Positions 26,799 through 34,461 of a stretch of DNA of 64,000 nt are shown piece by piece. This DNA comes from Nostoc sp. CENA543. GTDB lineage: Bacteria > Cyanobacteriota > Cyanobacteriia > Cyanobacteriales > Nostocaceae. The notes under the pieces are model-generated. The model did not search any database. It had not been told where the DNA came from and saw nothing but the letters and a program-made list of their open reading frames with translations. The first letter of the stretch is position 1, and every line of letters starts with the position of its first letter. The translations under genes were made by a program, and so were the position numbers. Where the stretch lies: NCBI RefSeq assembly GCF_002896875.1, contig NZ_CP023278.1:5464501-5528500 (forward strand). Reading direction: 5' to 3'.

Positions 26799-27707
26799 GT
26801 GTTTCTGGAACGCAGTCTTCGTAAAATTCGCAGATGGAATATCCAAGCTAATCTTGTGGGGTACATATTTATGATGCCTACAATTTTAGTTTTAGGAACT
26901 TTCGTTATTCTCCCAATTTTCTACGCAGTATTTCTTTCCCTGCACAAAGTTCAACTTTTAGGAGGAATTGATTATGAGTTTATTGGATTGCGTAATTTCC
27001 AAAGATTATTAACAGATAATAGAGTAGGAATTGCCCTAAAAAATACAATCGAATACGTCTTAATTGTTGTACCTAGTCAAACTATTTTAGCTCTAGTTTT
27101 AGCTGTAACTTTAAATTCTGGAATTCGTGCTAAAAATTGGTGGCGAATCCTTTATTTTTTACCCACGGTAACATCTTCAGCCGTGTTAACTCTGATTTTC
27201 ATGTGGATTTATAACACTGATGGGTTACTAAATGATTTCCTGAGTTTTTTCGGATTACCTACTTACAATTGGTTGGGTGATCCATCTGTTGCCCTCAAGG
27301 GTATTATGCTCATGAATATTTGGGCAACTGCACCATTTTATATGGTAATTTATTTAGCAGCTTTGCAAGATATTCCTCAAAGGCTTTACGAAGCCGCAGA
27401 AATTGACGGGGCTAATTGGTGGCAAAAATTTATTTACATTACTATTCCCTTACTACAACCAGTGACTTTTTTTGTAGTAGCAATTGGAGTTATCGGGACT
27501 TTTCAATTATTTGATCAGTCTTATATTTTTTCTGGTGGGACTGGCGGGCCTAATAATGCGACTTTAACGTTAGTGTTGCTGATTTATCAAAATGTGTTTC
27601 GCTATCTTCAAATGGGCTATGCAGCAGCGATCGCATTTTTATTAGCAGTGGTCATTATCACTGTCACCATCCTACAACGGCAACTTTTCGGAGGGGAAAG
27701 AGCTTGA
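26799..27707 (+). CDS. Sugar ABC transporter permease (MalF-like)
   Basis: 302 residues from GTG 26799, preceded by GGAG at a good spacing; a TTG at 26766 has no ribosome binding site. Six transmembrane helices; the binding-protein-dependent permease signature EAAEIDGANWWQKFIYITIPLLQP (EAA loop) lies near residues 205-228 and contacts the ATPase. The N-terminal helix is followed by KVQLLGGIDYEFIGLRNFQRLL, typical of CUT1 permeases. Overlaps the next gene by 4 bp (TTGA). Domain partner of the gene downstream. Confidence 0.93.
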   Translation: MFLERSLRKIRRWNIQANLVGYIFMMPTILVLGTFVILPIFYAVFLSLHKVQLLGGIDYEFIGLRNFQRLLTDNRVGIALKNTIEYVLIVVPSQTILALVLAVTLNSGIRAKNWWRILYFLPTVTSSAVLTLIFMWIYNTDGLLNDFLSFFGLPTYNWLGDPSVALKGIMLMNIWATAPFYMVIYLAALQDIPQRLYEAAEIDGANWWQKFIYITIPLLQPVTFFVVAIGVIGTFQLFDQSYIFSGGTGGPNNATLTLVLLIYQNVFRYLQMGYAAAIAFLLAVVIITVTILQRQLFGGERA

Positions 27708-28540
27708 AAACTATCTCTACCATTCCCTGGCTCAAGGCACTGTTGTACGTTGTATTAGTTGCTTATGCCATTATTACCTTAATTCCCTTTCTCTGGGCTT
27801 TATCAGCCTCATTTAAGCCCCTTTCCGAGATTATTGGGGGTGAGCCTAATTTTTTCCCCAACAACTTTACTCTAGACAACTATAAACAAATCTTTCTCCA
27901 AGAACCCTTATTTTTACGTTGGCTGTTTAATAGCATATTCATTGCTGTCAGCGTCACAGGGTTAAACTTGCTGTTCAACTCAATGGCTGGTTACGCCTTA
28001 GCTAGACTCCGATTTACTGGGAGAAACTTCTGGTTCTTCCTAATTTTGGCAGTTCTAGCAGTCCCAGCCCAAATCACACTGATTCCTACGTTTCTGATCT
28101 TAAAAGCTATGGGTTGGCTCAATTCTTATCAAGGCATGATTGTGCCTAGTATGGTCAACGCCACTTTTATCTTTATGATGCGGCAGTTTTTTGTTAACTT
28201 TCCTAAAGAACTCGAAGAAGCTGGACAACTAGATGGCTTAAATACTTTCGGTATTTTCCGCCGCATTATCTTACCCCTAGCCAAACCCGCCCTAGCAGCC
28301 CAGGCAGTTTTTGTATTTATGGGTAGTTGGAATAATTTTTTACTTCCAGTGGTCATTTTATTTGACCCAGAAATGTTTACCCTCCCTCTAGGTTTAAACA
28401 CCTTCAAAGGTCAATATATCAGCTACTGGAACTACATCATGGCAGCCTCAATGGTCTTCACCTTACCAGCCTTATGTATTTACGCCTTCTTCAACCGCTA
28501 TTTCATTCAAAGCGTCACCTTCACCGGCGGTAAGGGATAA
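27704..28540 (+). CDS. Sugar ABC transporter permease (MalG-like)
   Basis: 278 residues from a TTG start at 27704 preceded by GGAGGGG; it overlaps the previous stop. Six transmembrane helices and the EAA loop EELEEAGQLDGLNTFGIFRRIILPLAKPAL (about 165-194). The C-terminus (YFIQSVTFTGGKG) matches CUT1 MalG-type proteins (family end QRYFVxGVTAGAVKG). No ATPase gene follows, so it must share an ATPase encoded elsewhere. A purine-poor repeat (cttgtctcccttatctccct) follows the stop. Confidence 0.93.
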   Translation: MKTISTIPWLKALLYVVLVAYAIITLIPFLWALSASFKPLSEIIGGEPNFFPNNFTLDNYKQIFLQEPLFLRWLFNSIFIAVSVTGLNLLFNSMAGYALARLRFTGRNFWFFLILAVLAVPAQITLIPTFLILKAMGWLNSYQGMIVPSMVNATFIFMMRQFFVNFPKELEEAGQLDGLNTFGIFRRIILPLAKPALAAQAVFVFMGSWNNFLLPVVILFDPEMFTLPLGLNTFKGQYISYWNYIMAASMVFTLPALCIYAFFNRYFIQSVTFTGGKG

Positions 28541-28554
28541 AAATGGGAATGGGG

Positions 28555-28640
28555 CATTGGGCATTCAAAAGTAATTCTCCCTTGTCTCCCTTATCTCCCT
28601 TGTCCTCATGCCCCATTCCCCATTCCCCAGTCCCCAATCC
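28555..28640. repeat. GGGCATT and CCCCATTCCC repeats
   Basis: gggaatggggcattgggcat, then CTCCCTT and CCCCATT/CCCCAGT units. Simple repeats of the same kinds as near 19600 and 59780, after the permease stop. Confidence 0.7.
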
Positions 28641-28764
28641 AGATTTTGGGCAACAAATTGCACTCCTAACGTGATATTGGTATTACAGCGACTCAATCTC
28701 TATTTGCGGGTTAACACACAATGATGAGTTTGGCAAACCTAGCGATCGCAGAGATAACAGGAGA

Positions 28765-28781
28765 CTACAGTGTGACTGTAG
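28765..28781. promoter_or_regulatory. Palindrome ctacagt-gtg-actgtag upstream of psbV
   Basis: A 7-bp perfect inverted repeat with a 3-base spacer, 84-100 bp before the psbV start, beside a HIP1 site (28742-28749). Size and position suit an operator for a dimeric regulator. No known regulator motif was recognised. Confidence 0.4.
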
Positions 28782-28864
28782 CCAAGGTTTTGTCTTTGTC
28801 AATTTTAGAGGTTGAGTATTACTTTCTTAGCTGTGTTGAGCGTCAAAATCTTTAAGGGGAAACA

Positions 28865-29356
28865 ATGTTTAGAAGACTTATTGGCGTTGTTGTCGTTACT
28901 GTTCTACTGACTTTTCAGTTAGTTGTCGGTAGCGCAACAGCTGTGGAACTGGACAAAGCTACCAGAACAGTAAAATTAAATGAGCAGGGTGATACCGTTA
29001 CACTCAGTTTAAAACAAGTAAAAGAAGGCAAACGTTTATTCCAGTACGCCTGCGCCCAATGTCACGTCGGTGGTGTGACCAAAACTAACCAAAACGTGGG
29101 ACTCGAACCTGAAGCCCTGGCTTTAGCCACACCCAAGCGCGACAACATTGAAGGCTTGGTAGATTACATGAAAAATCCCACCACCTATGACGGGGAAGAG
29201 GAAATCTCCGAATTACACCCCAGCATCAAGAGTGCAGATATTTTCACAGAAATGCGAAATCTGACCGATAAGGATTTGGAAGCGATCGCTGGTCATATCC
29301 TCCTCCAGCCAAAAATTCTTGGCGACAAATGGGGCGGCGGTAAAATCTACTACTAA
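28865..29356 (+). CDS. psbV: Photosystem II cytochrome c-550
   Basis: An extrinsic lumenal subunit that stabilises the manganese cluster of photosystem II. 163 residues with a 26-residue signal peptide (cleavage before VELD), leaving the usual 137. Heme c binds at C63/C66 in CAQCHVGG. The axial ligands are H67 and H118 (mature His92), in SELHPS. Ribosome binding site GGGGA before the ATG. Followed 247 bp later by petE. Confidence 0.97.
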   Translation: MFRRLIGVVVVTVLLTFQLVVGSATAVELDKATRTVKLNEQGDTVTLSLKQVKEGKRLFQYACAQCHVGGVTKTNQNVGLEPEALALATPKRDNIEGLVDYMKNPTTYDGEEEISELHPSIKSADIFTEMRNLTDKDLEAIAGHILLQPKILGDKWGGGKIYY

Positions 29357-29603
29357 AATCCTCACTATTGGCTGAGTTTTGGTGAGTTCTGAGTTCTCAG
29401 TGCTGAAGACAAGTAAATTGGATCAGGATGGGTTATCTCTCATCCCTAATTTTTCTTGACTCGGTACTCAGAATCTGGAACTCACAGTTTTTTACCTTCT
29501 ATAAATTCTTAAAAAAAAGTTCTACGACATATTGTCATATTTGGTGTTGATTTTATTTAAAATAGGAGAGGGAAAAATAAAACTATATATTTAGGAGAAC
29601 GCC

Positions 29604-30008
29604 GTGAAGTTAATTGCCGCAACCTGGCGACGCTTTACCTTAGCCGTATTGACAGCAGTTTTAGTTGTTAGCAGCTTTGCTATTTTCACACCTAGTGCTG
29701 CGGCTGAGACATACACAATTAAACTAGGTACAGATAAAGGAATGCTGGCATTTGAACCAGCTAAGTTGACCATCAAACCAGGCGACACCATCGAATGGTT
29801 AAACAACAAAGTACCCCCCCACAACGTTGTCTTCGATCCCAGTGGTGGTGATGCCGTTAAGGCACTTTCTCATAAACAATTGATGATGAGTCCTGGTCAA
29901 AAAGAAACAACCACCTTCCCCGCAGATACTCCTCCTGGTGAATACACCTTCTACTGCGAACCTCATCGTGGTGCTGGTATGGTTGGTAAAATCAAAGTTG
30001 AAAGCTAG
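29604..30008 (+). CDS. petE: Plastocyanin
   Basis: A small copper protein of the thylakoid lumen that carries electrons from cytochrome b6f to photosystem I. 134 residues from GTG 29604 with AGGAG at 29593-29597. A 34-residue signal peptide ends near PSAAA before [10 protein letters not shown]. Copper ligands are H73 (PHNVVF), C118, H121 and M126 ([10 protein letters not shown]). Followed by an inverted repeat and the petJ gene for the alternative carrier. Confidence 0.97.
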   Translation: MKLIAATWRRFTLAVLTAVLVVSSFAIFTPSAAAETYTIKLGTDKGMLAFEPAKLTIKPGDTIEWLNNKVPPHNVVFDPSGGDAVKALSHKQLMMSPGQKETTTFPADTPPGEYTFYCEPHRGAGMVGKIKVES

Positions 30009-30064
30009 AAACCTTTGGTTGTCGCTAGATTTTGCATGACTTTCTAGCCACATCCAAATTAGCG

Positions 30065-30137
30065 GCGGTGACTAGTCTCAATTCCCCTCACTAATTTTCT
30101 AGTGATCGACATCAAACAGGAATAGACTCGTCACCGC
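30065..30137 (+). terminator. Nested inverted repeat after petE
   Basis: gcggtgactagtct (30065-30078) and agactcgtcaccgc (30124-30137) pair over 14 bp with one mismatch. Inside, tcacta...tagtga pairs as a second stem. aaattttaaa follows. Likely terminates or protects the petE mRNA. Confidence 0.65.
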
Positions 30138-30310
30138 AAATTTTAAACAAATTTATTATTTAAAATTTATTCAATCTCAATATAACTAACACTTATATAC
30201 TTGGCGCGTCTTCAGCTAAGAATGTAAATATATGTTAAGTACCTAGCAGCAATACAATATTGACTAGCAAATACTTTTGTTTGCTAAATGTTTGTCGCGA
30301 GGAAAATCTG

Positions 30311-30652
30311 TTGAGAATAATTTTATTTATATTTTTGGCGATCGCTATAATTAAACTTACATTTACCAGTCCAGTTCTAGCGGCAGAAATATCTTCAGGC
30401 GCGAAAATTTTCCAGAATAACTGCTCTGCTTGCCATATAGGCGGCGGTAATATTCTAGTTCCTCAAAAAACCCTGCAAAAAGAAGCTCTATCCAAGTACC
30501 TCGCCAACTACAACGAAGACGCTATCCAGGCAATTATTTATCAAGTAGAAAACGGTAAAAATGCTATGCCTGCCTTCAAAAACAAGTTAAGCGAACCAGA
30601 AATTCTCGAAGTTGCTGCTTACGTCTTCCAAAAATCAGAGCAAGGCTGGTGA
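30311..30652 (+). CDS. petJ: Cytochrome c6
   Basis: Soluble lumenal c-type cytochrome that replaces plastocyanin when copper is low. 113 residues from TTG 30311 (preceded by GAGGA); an in-frame TTG at 30260 would add a Cys-rich, non-signal extension. Signal peptide to about ALA25, then the class I cytochrome: C38-SA-C41-H42 heme motif, QKTLQKEAL, and the sixth ligand M87 in NGKNAMPAFK. The ending VAAYVFQKSEQGW is typical of c6. The frame upstream is AT-rich, so petJ is likely transcribed on its own. Confidence 0.92.
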   Translation: MRIILFIFLAIAIIKLTFTSPVLAAEISSGAKIFQNNCSACHIGGGNILVPQKTLQKEALSKYLANYNEDAIQAIIYQVENGKNAMPAFKNKLSEPEILEVAAYVFQKSEQGW

Positions 30653-30665
30653 AAATCATCAGGAT

Positions 30666-30765
30666 GGGCGGGTTTCGGCAGATATTTTGGTTAAACCCGC
30701 CCGTACAACAGCCAAATGACAAAGTATCCAGTTAAAAAGGTTGCGTTTAATCAAGTTTAAACGCA
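30666..30765. terminator. Two hairpins between convergent petJ and TonB-like genes
   Basis: First: gggcgggttt (30666-30675) with aaacccgccc (30693-30702). Second: tgcgtttaa (30742-30750) with ttaaacgca (30757-30765). Both lie between the converging ends of petJ and the gene at 30810 and probably terminate them. Confidence 0.65.
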
Positions 30766-30809
30766 GCGCAAATCAACTGTCACAAATAACAGTCTAATAT
30801 TATTGGCTA

Positions 30810-32216
30810 CTAGTTAGCATTTGGCTTTTTCTGTCTGCTATCACGCAAATTTTGCAATTGCCTGATTAATTCTTTACTAGGTTTTGATGTAGATGATGAA
30901 TTATCTGATCTAGTTGTCTGTTCAGATGATGGAACGGTTGCGGTTGGTGTAGGTTGATTTGAAGTGCTAGAGTTAGCCTCTGGTTGAGGATTATTAGGAT
31001 TGGAATTGTTACCAGAATTAGGAATGACTACAGCTGGAGTCTTTTCGGAATTGGGTTGTGTGGTATTGCTGCTGTTATATTGAAAACGCAAGTTAAAAGG
31101 ATAGCGACTAATTTGCTTATCGCCTTTGGGAGTGTTTTCAGCAAAATACGCTTTAGCTCTTTGTTGTAATTCAGGGGCAATTGACCTGTCTTGGAAGTAA
31201 ATATCTAAAGGTTTGCCTTGAGTATCAACCACCAAAAAACCCAACACTATACCATCAAGACCTGGCTTCTCAGTGGCGATGGTGTTGCGAATAACTGCTT
31301 TTTCCTGAGAGTTGGGGTACTGTTGCTGGAGTGTTTGTCTTAAATTCTCGTAGGAATTAACTAGGGCAATTTCACCTTGTTGCGTCTGTTTTGAGGGTAA
31401 ATCAGTCACATTTGGTGTAGAGCCTTGTTGTTCTTTGGGTATGCTTTGATTAGCAAGATTTAAATCCTCTGCTGTGCCAGGATTTTTCACAACAGGAGCT
31501 ATCCTATCTGTTGGAGGAACAGACTGTGTATTGGCTTGATTGTTAATATTATTGTCTGGAAGATTAGCCTGCGAACTGTCAGTTAGGTTGCTTGGCGTTT
31601 CTGCTGGGTTCAATTGTGGCAACTTATTCACAGCTAGAGGTTGTGAGTTGCTAGGAATTGTCGGCTGATTCCTGAACTTGCTAGAGGTGACAAGATCAAA
31701 TTTGCTATCACTTAAACTAATCCCAGGATTGTGAAGGCTATACTCCCTTGGGGAAGATGTCCGCAAACGCTGACGTTGAGGCAAAGTGTTGGTAGGGTAA
31801 CTAGGATAACTAGGGTAACTAGTGTTAGGAATTGAGCCTATTGGGGGCTGTGATAAGGGAGTGTTAAGTGGTGGTGGTAAAGGAGGTACAGTAGTCGTTA
31901 AAGCATTGAGATTAGGCGAATTATTATTCAGTAGCGGTTGTTGAGGAAATTGATTTTGTAATAACGGTGCTGGTGGCTGTAATGCTACTGAGTTATTATC
32001 TGGAGTCTGTGGTAGACGACTTAAGTCAGCCTGACTTAGTTGTAGAACTCCCACAGTTTTTTGTGTAGATTGTTCTTTCGGTTGCTTAGAATCTACAGGC
32101 ATTAGCGGCACAATCAACGCAATAGCACCGTGAATGCCAACAGAGGCTATTGCAGCTATCCCAGTTGGTTGACTGAGAAACTCTGGTATATTTTTTAGTA
32201 CGGAGACGTAAGACAT
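30810..32216 (-). CDS. TonB-like proline-rich envelope protein
   Basis: 468 residues. One N-terminal transmembrane helix (about 18-40, GIAAIASVGIHGAIALIVPLMP) is followed by a long Pro/Gln/Asn-rich periplasm-spanning region (about 60-290, e.g. PPLPPPLNTPLSQPP). A folded C-terminal domain follows (about 300-390: PNSQEKAVIRNT, LDGIVLGFLVVDTQGKPLDIY, ISRYPFNLRFQYN), then a Ser/Thr/Asn tail. Topology and composition match cyanobacterial TonB-like energy transducers, but the classical YP TonB end is not obvious. No exbB/exbD or receptor gene is nearby. Confidence 0.65.
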   Translation of the reverse strand: MSYVSVLKNIPEFLSQPTGIAAIASVGIHGAIALIVPLMPVDSKQPKEQSTQKTVGVLQLSQADLSRLPQTPDNNSVALQPPAPLLQNQFPQQPLLNNNSPNLNALTTTVPPLPPPLNTPLSQPPIGSIPNTSYPSYPSYPTNTLPQRQRLRTSSPREYSLHNPGISLSDSKFDLVTSSKFRNQPTIPSNSQPLAVNKLPQLNPAETPSNLTDSSQANLPDNNINNQANTQSVPPTDRIAPVVKNPGTAEDLNLANQSIPKEQQGSTPNVTDLPSKQTQQGEIALVNSYENLRQTLQQQYPNSQEKAVIRNTIATEKPGLDGIVLGFLVVDTQGKPLDIYFQDRSIAPELQQRAKAYFAENTPKGDKQISRYPFNLRFQYNSSNTTQPNSEKTPAVVIPNSGNNSNPNNPQPEANSSTSNQPTPTATVPSSEQTTRSDNSSSTSKPSKELIRQLQNLRDSRQKKPNAN

Positions 32217-32670
32217 AGCTGTTAATCGTTCACTCGGCTCAGTTGCAGTTGACTAGCAAGGTAATTTTATCTTGATTGCAATAGATGCGTCCTTATAAAG
32301 ATCATAGCGGCCGAACTTGACCCCTATGACGGGATAGTATCCCCACTTATTCAAGTCTTTAATTTCTCAAGCTATAAGGTCTTTTCTTACATTTCACTGG
32401 TAAATAGGTTAATTCATGAAAATATTGGCTCTAGTATTGCCATGATCATGAACGCGATCATTTCCGCTTAAACATAAGGTAGTTACCAGTAAAGGCGATC
32501 GCATCCCTCTAAATGTATAGGTCTAACTTATTGAAAGCCAAGGCTTAAGCAGCAGTTGCACTTCTGAACAATCAACTTGGTCTGTTGAGATTAACATCAG
32601 CAAGCCGAAACATACTAGCACACCTACTACATGAGAGAATGTTCTCTGTTTTGCTATTTCTCAAAGAAAA
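32217..32670. other. Gene-free stretch between divergent TonB-like and lipase genes
   Basis: About 450 bp, AT-rich with one HIP1-like site (32493-32500). Presumably contains the promoter of the TonB-like gene. I see no RNA gene or conserved operator. Confidence 0.5.
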
Positions 32671-32778
32671 GTGCTGAGTAATGAGTAATGAGTAATGAGT
32701 AATGAGTAATGAGTAATGAGTAATGAGTAATGAGTAATGAGTGCTGTTGGCGGTAGTACGGCGTTTAGCCTGTGCTGA
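32671..32778 (+). repeat. TGAGTAA heptamer array plus 40-bp element
   Basis: About ten TGAGTAA units from 32674 to 32741, then a copy of the dispersed element gtgctgttggcggtagtacg... (32741-32778). TTGACTA units follow up to the lipase ATG. Confidence 0.85.
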
Positions 32779-32807
32779 CTATTGACTATTGACTATTCGC
32801 AACTAAA

Positions 32808-33485
32808 ATGACCTTACCTACAATTATTGTGCCGGGATATTTAGAAAGTGCGATCGCTTACCGTCCACTAGAAATTTCTCTGCAACAGTTAGGCTTCCCG
32901 ACGTTAACAGTCCCACTCAGAAGGCGCGACTGGATACCCACTATCGGTGGTAGACCAATCACACCTATTTTGCAGCAGCTTGACCAGACTGTTAAACAAG
33001 CACTACAAGAATATAACGCTACTCAAGTCAATCTAATTGGTCACTCAGCCGGTGGCTGGATTTCTCGCATTTATTTGGGAGAACAGCCTTATGGTACGAA
33101 TATTTGGAATGCTCACCCGTTGGTGGCAACTCTCATCACTTTGGGGACACCCCACACTAGCCAAGAACGCTGGACACGCAAAAATTTAGATTTTGTCAAT
33201 CTTAACTATCCTGGTGCTTTTTATCCCTCCGTCCGTTACGTTTGTGTCGCTGGTAAAACGATTTTTGGAGAAAGGCGGCGTGGTGGCTGGTTAGCCTATA
33301 GCAGTTATCAATTGACTTGTGGACAAGGTAATACTTGGGGTGATGGGATCACACCGATTGCAGCTGCTCATTTAGCTGGTGCAGAAAATCTCGTGATTGA
33401 AGGTGTCAGACATTCTCCCAGAAGCCCAGGAATTTGGTACGGTTCGCCAGAAAAGTTCCCAATCTGGGGACAATTTCTCGTTTAA
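32808..33485 (+). CDS. Lipase/esterase (alpha/beta hydrolase)
   Basis: 225 residues. Nucleophile elbow VNLIGHSAGGW with S80; IIVPGYLESAIAYRPL at the N-terminus forms the oxyanion-side strand. The likely acid and base are in GDGITPIAAAHL (Asp) and EGVRHSP (His, about 200). Cytosolic (no signal peptide). Similar proteins in cyanobacteria and plants are annotated as esterase/lipase or PGAP1-like; the substrate is unknown. Immediately precedes the cytochrome b-like gene, 100 bp away. Confidence 0.85.
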   Translation: MTLPTIIVPGYLESAIAYRPLEISLQQLGFPTLTVPLRRRDWIPTIGGRPITPILQQLDQTVKQALQEYNATQVNLIGHSAGGWISRIYLGEQPYGTNIWNAHPLVATLITLGTPHTSQERWTRKNLDFVNLNYPGAFYPSVRYVCVAGKTIFGERRRGGWLAYSSYQLTCGQGNTWGDGITPIAAAHLAGAENLVIEGVRHSPRSPGIWYGSPEKFPIWGQFLV

Positions 33486-33585
33486 AAAAATATATTCTTT
33501 GCAAGGAGAATATAGATATATTTATAAAACTTAGTTATATTGTAATAAAAATACATAATCAATCTCATAACAGGAGGGGTGAACG

Positions 33586-34206
33586 ATGCAAAGCACCCAG
33601 TTCGATAGAATTTTGCGGCGAGCAGCCACGATATTATCGGTCGTAATTCTTTCCCTGTGCTTGATTTACGTTTCTACGGGCGTTTTATTGTCTTTTTATT
33701 ACGAACCCACAGCAGGCGGAGCTTATAACTCTTTGAGAATGATTGACACTCAAGTATCCTATGGGTGGTTATTCCATAGAGCGCATGATATTGCAGGTAA
33801 CATCATGATTGCGATCGCACTAGTGCAAATTGTGGTGATGTTCTTAGGAAGACAATTTCGCCGTAGTTGGCTATTGGCGTGGGTGAGTGGGATTTTCTTT
33901 ACTTTAAGTGCGATTGGTCTTGATTGGACAGCGATGATTCTCGACTGGACGCAGGAAGGTTACTGGCGATTTAACATTGAGCTAGGCAATATTCAAGCCA
34001 TCCCTGTAATTGGTACACAGTTGCGCGATATCCTCACAGGTGGTGGAGCAATTAGCAGCGTTACTGTTGAGCATTTATATACACTCCACAGTTACATTAT
34101 TACTTTTGCAGCGATTACTTTTGCTGTCTTACATTTTGCAGCTTTAATGTGGCAAGAAAGACAAATGTACACAGAAGAAAGCATTCAGCTAGCAAGTGAG
34201 TATTGA
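33586..34206 (+). CDS. Cytochrome b6-like membrane protein (divergent, lacks one heme His)
   Basis: 206 residues with four transmembrane helices (about 14-38, 66-88, 94-114, 166-188) that align to PetB. In PetB, helix B has His with 13 residues between and helix D His with 14 between. Here helix B has H67 and Q81 (the second His is replaced by Gln), and helix D has H168 and H183. The covalent-heme Cys of PetB has no equivalent. GYWRFNIELGNIQAIPVIGTQL matches the b6 quinone-side loop. Probably one b-type heme remains. It has an AGGAGG ribosome binding site; the downstream partner is unknown (a petD gene is absent). Confidence 0.75.
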   Translation: MQSTQFDRILRRAATILSVVILSLCLIYVSTGVLLSFYYEPTAGGAYNSLRMIDTQVSYGWLFHRAHDIAGNIMIAIALVQIVVMFLGRQFRRSWLLAWVSGIFFTLSAIGLDWTAMILDWTQEGYWRFNIELGNIQAIPVIGTQLRDILTGGGAISSVTVEHLYTLHSYIITFAAITFAVLHFAALMWQERQMYTEESIQLASEY

Positions 34207-34355
34207 GTGCTGTTAGCGGAAGCGGGGCGTTTAGCCCGTGCTGAGTAATGAGTGCTGAGTAATGAGTAATGAGTAATGAGTAATGAGTATCAATTCTTTA
34301 ATTTTGAATTGATTTGAGTGCCGTTAGCGGTAGTGTGCGTTTAGTCGGTGTTGAG
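34207..34355 (+). repeat. Two 40-bp elements flanking a TGAGTAA array
   Basis: gtgctgttagcggaagcggg (34207 on), then TGAGTAA units (34242-34290), then a second, more diverged copy gtgccgttagcggtagtgtg (34318-34355). The first begins right after the stop of the cytochrome b-like gene. Confidence 0.85.
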
Positions 34356-34461
34356 TTTCAAGTATTGAGTGTTGAGTCCAGAAAATTGCCTAAAGTCAAG
34401 ATGTAATTGATAAGAGCATTTTCCTAGAACAGTTTTTAACTCAGCACTCACAACTCAGCAC

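Noticed and set aside
30260-30310. Upstream TTG start for petJ
   Set aside because: It would place Cys and polar residues before the signal peptide; TTG at 30311 follows GAGGA and gives a normal signal.
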